From NCBI GenBank assembly GCA_037179335.1, contig JAKZHN010000001.1, positions 1,922,001 to 1,986,000 on the forward strand: DNA of 64,000 bases. Direction: 5' to 3'. A program made the position numbers and the translations under genes. Below, piece by piece: positions 56,921-64,000 of this stretch. The notes below the pieces were generated by a model. That model saw only the letters and a program-made list of their open reading frames with translations, made no database searches and was not told where the DNA came from. This stretch comes from Cyclaneusma minus (Eukaryota > Ascomycota > Leotiomycetes > Marthamycetales > Marthamycetaceae). Position 1 is the stretch's first letter. Every line of letters starts with the position of its first letter.

Positions 56921-57752
56921 ATGCAGTGAATGGGGCCGAGCTGGCATTGTATGAAAAGGATACTTGCGAGTACAAACGAGGCATTTGGTAAATGCGAAGA
57001 ATCATATGGCGTTTAAGTGGAAGGAGGGAGGCCTTTCTATGAAATGACTTTGCGTTTTTCTGGAGAGGCTTCTCTTGTGTTTTGTTACTTGTCAGTACAC
57101 TTTCAAGAACGACAGAGTTGTCTTGTGAATAATACGATATCATACCTACCGAAGTTTCCCAAATAAGAAAGGCAGATTGAAAAACATCGCTGTGTAGGCT
57201 CCTTTCGAGGCTAATTCTAACAAACAGAATCAACCCAAGCCACCAAGAATAGTTTTGCAAAAACAAGCAAAAACAATTATATGATTTATATCGGAAGTCT
57301 CATGGTCTCGCGAGCTACCCACCAGAACCGTGAATCGCCGATCCTGACTGGCAGCGGAACACTGCAATTGGAACTTGCAACCCAATCTTTGGCAACCGTG
57401 GCTTAACAAGCACTGCCTCGATGGAAGCACATAAGCAAATAAGCACATATGGCCAAGTATATAAACAGTTGCAGGGGCCCTATATCGCGATGTTTCTTAA
57501 TCTGTCTTCATTATTCAATATTATAACTCAATATCTAGCTAGTACTGTTTTCTGTTGAGCTGTACGCACCACTATACAGTCCTGTTTGGGTTAGCTTGGG
57601 CTAGCACATTCTAGATCCCTTTAATAGTTAAGCATTAGAGCTACCCCTTTGTAGTTTAGGTCTTTATTCTTAGCTTCTGGCTAGCTACTAATAGGGTAGC
57701 TAACCCACCTTGAATCTACATCGATTTCTAACCTTCAGACCCTCTGACACTC
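56921..57752. other. Intergenic, 3' flank of HRD1
   Basis: Convergent 3' flanks of the HRD1 gene and the small membrane-protein gene. It holds an inverted-repeat candidate at 57588-57706. Frames in this stretch are antisense or chance. Confidence 0.4.
57588..57706. repeat. MITE-like inverted repeat candidate
   Basis: GGGTTAGCTTGGGCTAGC at the left end and the inverted GGCTAGCTAC...GGTAGCTAACCC at the right share nine perfect terminal bases (GGGTTAGCT), about 119 bp apart overall. The interior is A/T-rich and non-coding. No target duplication was established. Confidence 0.35.
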
Positions 57753-58446
57753 CTAAATCCATGAACGGCTGCACACCCGGTCTATCACAACTCCGATACA
57801 AATACCAGTTACCAACATGACACCGTGGCCAATCATGAGCGGTAGCAATATCTCTGCCTCCCTCGACCATAACGACCATATCCAGTAACTCCCCAACACA
57901 AAGCTACACGATACAGACAGCCACTTAGGCATATATTCCATCGCCGCGGCGCCCGAACACGTGATCGAAGCTAGGAATATCCAAATCCCTGGTGACAGAG
58001 ATGATAGCATCGTCCCTGGCCATATAGATGATAGCAGCTTCCCTAGTGACATGGATGATCGCAGCCATACATGTCCAAGTAAGAAAAGGGCAATAAGAGC
58101 CAAGACGAAGCCGACAAGTATCCGGAATGCGAGTTTTTCGTCTCAAGCCCGGCGGGCGCGGATGCCGATGGAGCCGGAGTCTAGCTGTGCGGACTGTGAG
58201 GCGGCGCCGCCGGGGCGGAGCTCGGTGACGTCCCAGTACATGATGTCGCCGCATACCTGTAGGATTGCGTTAGCTGTGTGGGGAGGGGGAGATGGGGGCT
58301 ATGGAAGACAGTTATTAACTTACACAGCGAAAATCGACTCGCGCTTTGCCTTCGCGAATTGGGGGGCGGTTGAGACGGGCTCTTTCTTCGAGACACTGTT
58401 GGCGGCGGGAAATATAGTCGACGAGCTGGGTGTAGTAGGGAAACAT
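57753..58446 (-). pseudogene. Small membrane-protein gene with one in-frame TGA
   Basis: Exon 1 runs 58446-58324 (MFPYYTQLVDYISRRQQC...) and exon 2 58256-57753 (GTAAGT donor, CTACAG acceptor, phase 0). After 78 residues, ending SGSIGIRARRA, a TGA (58145-58143) interrupts the frame. The same frame then continues for about 129 codons as a plausible membrane domain: AFRILVGFVLALIALFLLGHVW, GIWIFLASITCSGAAAMEY, MIGHGVMLVTGICIGVVI. The simplest reading is a CGA-to-TGA nonsense mutation in a gene of about 208 codons. Alternatives are a genuine 78-residue soluble protein or stop-codon readthrough; the TGA-GAC context is not the known efficient TGA-CTA. Family unrecognised. Confidence 0.45.
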
Positions 58447-58906
58447 TGTGTGTGGTGTATGGTGGGGGGAAGGGACGGGGTAGGGTGGAAGGATTTTGTT
58501 TTGAGGCAGTGAATTTGAAGATTTCAGAATTTCGTTTTGGCCACAAGTTTTGGTTTCGATGTGAGGCTATGAGCCCGTCGGGGTTCTCGGCATTTCCATG
58601 GGTCTATATACTCGTCAATTGTGTGTTTCTCTTCGAAGCAGTGCAGCTTCAAACCACGGTTGTCAAAGATTGGGTCGCAAGGCAGCCAATTCCACTTCCA
58701 CGGACAAATGAAATGAATTCACGGGTTTGGTGCCTAGCTTGCGCCATTAAACATTTTTGACACGGTTGTGTGATCAGTCACATTTTATATTTCCTAGAAT
58801 AATCCATCCTATCCATAAGTATCTTCCACTACCAAGCATCTCCGAGACTTCGAATCGTTGATACTTCGCAACAAGCCTCAGCACACAATCTCCACCACCC
58901 GCCGAG
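58447..58906. promoter_or_regulatory. Divergent promoter region of two small membrane-protein genes
   Basis: 460 bp between the ATG at 58446 (minus) and the ATG at 58907 (plus). Nothing beyond ordinary fungal intergenic DNA is seen. Confidence 0.35.
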
Positions 58907-59717
58907 ATGGTTTGGGACTCAAGAGCCTGGGTGTCAGACCCGTCGACACCCCGATTCTATCCCGCCCCATCACCCCCAGACTCAACTCCCTCCCAGCAGC
59001 ACTACGACAAACTTACCCGCATGCTCCGACTCCCCATTCCTAGGAATTGTATAAGGATTGAATGGCGATGAGTATGTAACTTTTTTCTCATGTAAACAAA
59101 TTTACAGTTTTGCTACAAAATCCTGACTTGCCTATCGTTTGAAATTTTCGTATTGGTGATCAAGACCACCTCTTTTCGGCAAGCAGCAAGAACTGATCTC
59201 TTCCCCTTTTACCTAGTCATGCAACAAACTCTCCTATGTCAATTACGAACACCACCCAGGAAACATCGCATCCTTCCAAGCCCTCTTCTCGCGAAACAGC
59301 CGTTACGAACCATGTGTCCATTACCACTTTGCGCAGCAAAACGGGCCGCTAACGTCAATTTCAACGACCTTGGAAATCCTCCTCTACGAATCCATCTCAG
59401 GTGTCAAGAATACCGAGGACTATTCCGCCGTAGTATGGATAACATTTTACATTTCGTGCTGGGTGTTGTTCATTTGGTTGCTGTGGATCTGCATTGTGTT
59501 TGTTCTGGACTTTGTGCATCCGGGTCTTTGTAACCATACGACGGCTTGGGATTTTCTGAATTATTTGGCGCAGTGTACCCTTGCTGTGGTGATGATTTGC
59601 TCATTTGCTCAGGTGTGGCGATTTTGGAGGTGGCTTGAGAATGATTTTCGTTGCAGCATGCGTCTGTTGCGTCAGGAGGATGAAGAGCGAATGAAAATCC
59701 GAGCTGAAACTTTTTGA
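58907..59717 (+). CDS. Small membrane protein, exon 1 junction uncertain
   Basis: A probable exon 1 starts at ATG 58907 (MVWDSRAWVSDPSTPRFYPAPSPPDS, Pro/Ser-rich). A second exon from about 59217 (behind an ACCTAG acceptor) runs to 59717 in a frame with NYEHHPGNIASFQALFSRNSRYEP, then two hydrophobic segments (VVWITFYISCWVLFIWLLWICIVFVLDFV and LAQCTLAVVMICSFAQVW) and a charged amphipathic tail ending ETF. The only good donor at the right phase (GTATGT at 59072) is directly preceded by an in-frame TGA (59069-59071). Either the gene carries a nonsense change, another exon is missing from my model, or exon 1 does not belong to it. I trust exon 2 more than exon 1. Family unrecognised. Confidence 0.45.
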
Positions 59718-60282
59718 ATCAAAACGAACGGAGATGTTAGGTCTTAGAACCCAGTGAATACCATTAAGCGGGCAATCAATCGATATATCATTGCCCCTGC
59801 ACAACTACCCTAGACCACTAACACAATCGCTCGCTGGATATACAATAATACTGCCGCCCAAGCAAAGGAATGCTCAGAAAAGAAGCACCACGCCGGGCGA
59901 AACAGCCTGTACATACGCCCGGAACTGGCTGGGTTTCAGCCCGGGACGATACCGGAAAAACGCCCCCTAGTGTTTTCCTAACCTGGTTTCGAAAGAATTC
60001 AAAGGACCTTCCTCCTCCATACCAGCGCCGTCGCAAGAGAAAAGAAACAAGGGAGGGAATAGACAATCCAGAACTCATACCGTCCAGACACGTTTCCTCC
60101 CATCCTTTCCTTTCCTTTCCTTTCCAGTACAAGTTTTTTATACAGACAGCGTCCTCCTATTCGAACAAACCGATGTGCGCCCACGCACGAAAGAAACACA
60201 AACACAAACCCCCATCACCTCACCCTCACTCCAAATTCGCCCTACTCTTTCATATCTCCACAACCCCACCCACTCGTTCAAT
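59718..60282. other. Intergenic, no supported gene
   Basis: Convergent 3' flanks of the small membrane-protein gene and the LRR gene. It has a TTTCC tandem tract near 60105-60125. Frames on both strands overlap and lack protein character. Confidence 0.4.
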
Positions 60283-63200
60283 TCAATAAGTCTCCCCCAA
60301 CTCCTCATTAGGAATCCTCAGCCTCAACCACGCAAGCACAGCCCCCGTCCCCTTAGCAACAACATCATATCTCGGCACCCTAAAGCGATTGCCACTAACA
60401 TCAAACTTCTCCAACCCACCCTGTACACCTTCGCCACCTAACAATCCTAATCGTGGATTCAGGCTCGCAATGTCGTTATTGCTCACATCCAGCACCCTCA
60501 ATCCTTCTGCTTCTTCCGGCAACACGTCTTCAAGCGCATTATTAGACGCTAGTACTATTTTCAACTCCGGGAAGCTGGCACGGAGAGGGGCGAGCGAGGT
60601 GAGGCGGTTGAAGGAGATGTTGAGTTTTTCGAGCACGGGCGCATGGAGGTTTTCAAGGAGGGGAGCGAGGGTGGTGATGGCGTTGGCGGAAAGGTCGAGT
60701 TCTTTCAGCATAGGCAGCTCCAGCTTGGTATTTAGGTAAGAGTCGCTGGCGAGGTCGTTGTGTGCCAGGTTCAGCGTAGTCAACGAATCAGCAAAGAACG
60801 ATAAACTTTCCACGGGGAACTCGCTGAAGGAGTTGTGTTGCAGCTCGATGGTGCGGATGGTATGGGTGCTGGCTATGCACTGAGCTATGTACGCATCGAG
60901 GGATGAGCTACGCGTATCAGAGCGGTCCAGGATGGTGCCTTGCTTGACGGGCCAGTGGGAGCTAGTGGGGCGGCTAGACGGTGCCACTTCATCAATCGGT
61001 GGATGTGCAGAGCTAGATTGACGCGTGGCGGCTGGGGAGGTGGGCGCAGAGTGGAAGAAGTCAAAGTCGGCAACGGACCCGTTGCTGCCTTCGACAACGT
61101 GGCCTCTGGCTGCTACTTTTGAAACATCGGGTGCAGGTGCCATGCGGGCTTTGAGAGTGTTTTTCAACTCTTCGGTAGAGAGGGAGGATAATTTCTTCTC
61201 GCGGAGGGGGTTGGCGGATATGCGGAAGATGCTGAGATCGTCCATGAGGGCGATTTCGTCGGGGATGGTGCGGATGTCGTTGCCTGTGAAGTCGGCATTG
61301 CGGAGGCTTCGTAGGGTGACAAAGCCTTCTGGTAGGGAGGCGATTTTGTTGTCTTCGGCTGTGAAGGTGCGGAGAGATACCCATGAGGTTACGTCGGAAA
61401 TACTGGAGAGTCGGTTTGAGGAGCAGTTCAGCTGGTGCAGAGAAGGGAGGAGGACCTCTGTCTCTGCGAGACTCGTGAGGGCATTGCATGTGACATCCAG
61501 AATCTGTAGATGAGGCATTTCGCTGACTTCGGCGGGCATGAGGGTTCCTTCAAGCTTGTTCTTTGCGGCGAATATCTCGATTAATGGCAAGCGGTGCAGC
61601 GTCTCAAAGGGCAAAGAGCTAAACTTGTTCTCTGCAATATTGAGAATTCGTAGCCGCACTAGCTCCGAGAGACCATCAGGTAGCGTCGTCAAGGAGTTCG
61701 TCCTGATATCGAGCACTTCCAGGTTGATAAGATTCGAAATGCTGGTACTCAGCTGACCAGTAAGATTGTTGTTTGCCATTCGGAGATCTCGTAGGCTTGA
61801 GATTTGACAGACAACCTCAAGGGCATCACCATCAAGCTTGTTGTTAGACTGCTTATATGTCAGTGTGCTATTCGGATTGAGCTAATCGGAGTTCACGTAC
61901 CAAGTTGAGAGTAGTCAGCTGTTCGAGCCTCCGAAGTCCCAATGGTAGGGATCTCAACAAGTTCCCACGTAAATCCAGGGTCTCAAGGCCGCCGAACTGA
62001 TTGCCGTTGGAGCTCTCATAGTCAACATCTCTGGGGTCAACATCCGGAAAAAAATCGTCTCCGATCACCTCGAACTCATTGTCCGCGGCGACAAATCTGG
62101 TCAAATCCACACTCTCGGCCCAAGACCCGTCCATAGACTCGAGGTTATACATATTCATAACCTCTGCTGGAATTTCCTTCAAGCCCATCGCAGCAATATT
62201 GAGTCGGCCGTCAGTCCTCGCCGCGTCAACACGCTTACGGAGAAGACCTTTGTTATCACCACCCTTGGGCGCTAGATTGAATGGATCGTTGTTATTAAGC
62301 CCAAAGTCAAATGAAGAATCTGTAGGAATAACAGGCACTTCCTCCGTCTCAGGGAGCTTCCGCTGCATCATTTGTGCACGCTTGGCAGCCTTAGCCTTAG
62401 CAATTTGCTCTCGTAAGACAGCAGATGAATTACGAGACGCAGCATCCGATGCCTCACTAGACTCAGCTGGCTTTGGTGGAGCTACAGACGTAGCAGGTGT
62501 AGACTTCTTGGAAACTGGTTGCTTGGCAGGTGCCCGTACGAGCTTTGACGGAGGCCTAGATATCCTCTCCGGGGGCTTCGTGGGCTCTGTTGTCGGTCCC
62601 CTCATCTGGGTAGAGGGTTTCCTGAGGAGGCCGTTCACAGAAGGCTTCGATTTCAAAGCTCTGACGGGGTAGGATGTGCCAGCAGGCTTTGATGCTGGTG
62701 GAATTGATACACCTTTCTCTGGGCTAGGTGATCGTGATATGTTCGACATTCTTGAGCCCGGAGACTGCAGCCGTGACTGTGATGGCTTATGAGACAATCG
62801 CTTAGTACCCATGGGAGGCTTGCCGATAGGAGAAAATGTGTTACCGTTGGGGGATTCCGAGGCCTTGTATGTATTTGTAGCGGATCGGAAATCTGTAAGT
62901 CCCGAAGCTTTTGGTCCGGAACTCGTGCTAGATCGTGAACTGAAGGAGCGGAATGGTGGATTCATGGCTCCAGGTTCGTCTCTGGAAGTCGGTCTTGAGC
63001 CTGACTTGGAACTACTATCTCTTGATACTGATCGCATTGGACTTTCCGAGTTGAAAAAGTTCGATCCTCTTCTGCGATTGGGTGCAGGCGATATGTATGC
63101 TAGGGTCTCCATTGTCCTTTCGGAGAGCGATGGTGATCTGTATGCCTCAAGTCCGACACCAACATCCGTTTCTGTCTCCTTCTGCACAGACTGTGGCAGG

Positions 63201-63610
63201 TTCTCCGACACTGACTGTGTCCTACGCTCTGGATGCTTGTCTGCGACAGCTCCGCCAACGATACTCCTCCGTTGTAGCGAAGCCGTTGCTTGATGTCCAT
63301 TCTGGCGAGTGGTGGCCGGCCCCAGTGGACGCTTGAGACCAGTGTCGATGCTCTTCTTATGATTCAAGGTATTCAAGCTGGTGGAGGTCGCTCGGGCTTG
63401 CGCATTGGCAGACTGTCGTCGCGGCTGTGCAGTAGCTCGCATCTGATCCTGGGAGGCATGGTTGCGCAAACGGGGGGCAGCGATCCCACTGGTGAAGGTG
63501 CTAGACAGAGACTCCTTGGACGGAGATGGTCGCAGGCTCGGGCGAGGAGGCTGGGGAAGCCGTGAGAAGCGTGGAATGGCCGACTTGGCGGGGTTTGCTG
63601 ATTGATCCAT
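60283..63610 (-). CDS. Leucine-rich-repeat protein with long disordered N terminus
   Basis: Two exons, 63610-61901 and 61851-60283 (GTACGT donor, TATAAG acceptor, 49-nt intron), give 1092 residues. Residues 1-470 are Ser/Pro/Arg-rich and disordered, with many RxxS-type phosphorylation candidates. A coiled-coil-like AVLREQIAKAKAAKRAQMMQRKLPE stretch leads into the repeat domain. From about 500 to 1075 there are roughly 18-20 LRRs of the LxxLxLxxNxLxxLP type (for example GLETLDLRGNLLRSLPLGL, NLEVLDIRTNSLTTLPDGL, LKELDLSANAITTLAPLL), interrupted near 720-800 by a Ser-rich linker. It resembles LRRC40-like and Sog2-like scaffold proteins of fungi, which act in signalling or cell-shape pathways; the exact orthologue is not certain. 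The intron falls inside an LRR. No signal peptide or membrane segment, so probably cytoplasmic. Confidence 0.9.
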
Positions 63611-64000
63611 TGTCGTGGGTTGGGAGCACGAGGTCTGGGATCTTCAGGTCAGGCAAGCAAGGGAGACTTGTTGTGCTAGCTAATCCCGGAACGAGAGTCA
63701 GTAATGATGAAGTGGGAAAGTCGCGATGCTATTCTGCAGCTCTATGTATGCCGGAGCATGAGCAGAGAAAGAATAGGGAACGCGGCGCAGGAGACAGAAA
63801 GGACGACGCGGCTGTCACATCAATATCACTCTCCCCCCCAGTTTGTTGGAGGCGCGATCGACGGTTTGTTTGCTCCCAAAGACCAATTAGGTGCGGGAGC
63901 TTGGGCCATATTGAAGGCGGGAACTTCCGCTGCCACTGGACCCTGCCGATAGTTACTACGGATACGAAAGTGTGAGACTAGAGTACTCTCAAGGGGCAAT
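63611..64000. promoter_or_regulatory. Upstream region of the LRR gene at the right edge
   Basis: No gene is supported; frames on the plus strand here are antisense or leader sequence. It presumably holds the LRR gene promoter and leader. Confidence 0.35.

Noticed and set aside
61025..61513. 162-codon plus-strand frame
   Set aside because: Antisense to the LRR repeats; the minus strand has regular LRR periodicity.

Overview
The window looks like nuclear DNA of a filamentous ascomycete (Pezizomycotina). Genes carry short introns (about 45-110 nt) with GTRAGT-type donors and CTAAY branch sites, the gene content is typically fungal (borate transporter, Zn2Cys6 activator, HRD1, Old Yellow Enzyme), and an extremely A/T-rich block bears the C-to-T / G-to-A damage of repeat-induced point mutation (RIP). 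I cannot name the species. No tRNA, rRNA or CRISPR was seen. Exon models below were built by hand from splice signals, reading phase and family resemblance.

Left flank (1-14.2 kb): an ordinary gene-dense arm with a conserved hypothetical protein, a DAHP synthase (shikimate entry step), an Old Yellow Enzyme oxidoreductase, a PuuE/NodB-type polysaccharide deacetylase with a GC-AG intron, an amidase-signature enzyme (divergent from the deacetylase) and a TPR protein.

Centre (14.6-36.4 kb): a head-to-tail array of ten related two-exon genes (called A to J here), all on the minus strand and spaced about 1.7-2.1 kb where not disturbed. I do not recognise the family. Members share an intron at one position, an LSxYLxLPVKPL-like motif, a WMGSD-like motif followed by a very basic region, and a C-terminal GMFxLPK-like motif. 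I and J are intact. A and B keep long frames but have nonsense or start-codon changes of the RIP kind. C to H are heavily eroded. Between F and G lies a 5.7 kb block with almost no G/C, bounded by about 175-bp direct repeats, which I read as a fully RIPed LTR retroelement. This array is the most unusual thing in the window.

Right flank (38.2-64 kb): gene-rich again, with a six-exon Zn2Cys6 transcription factor, a BOR1-type borate/anion transporter, a FAD monooxygenase fused to a polytopic membrane domain, a gene fragment, a carboxymuconolactone-decarboxylase-like protein, the ERAD ubiquitin ligase HRD1, two divergent small membrane-protein genes each interrupted by an in-frame TGA, and a large leucine-rich-repeat protein. 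Apart from the tandem array, neighbours do not form an obvious pathway. Repeat debris (a dispersed 90-bp repeat at 4.7 and 46.5 kb, a CACGTG minisatellite, a possible hAT end) sits between genes.
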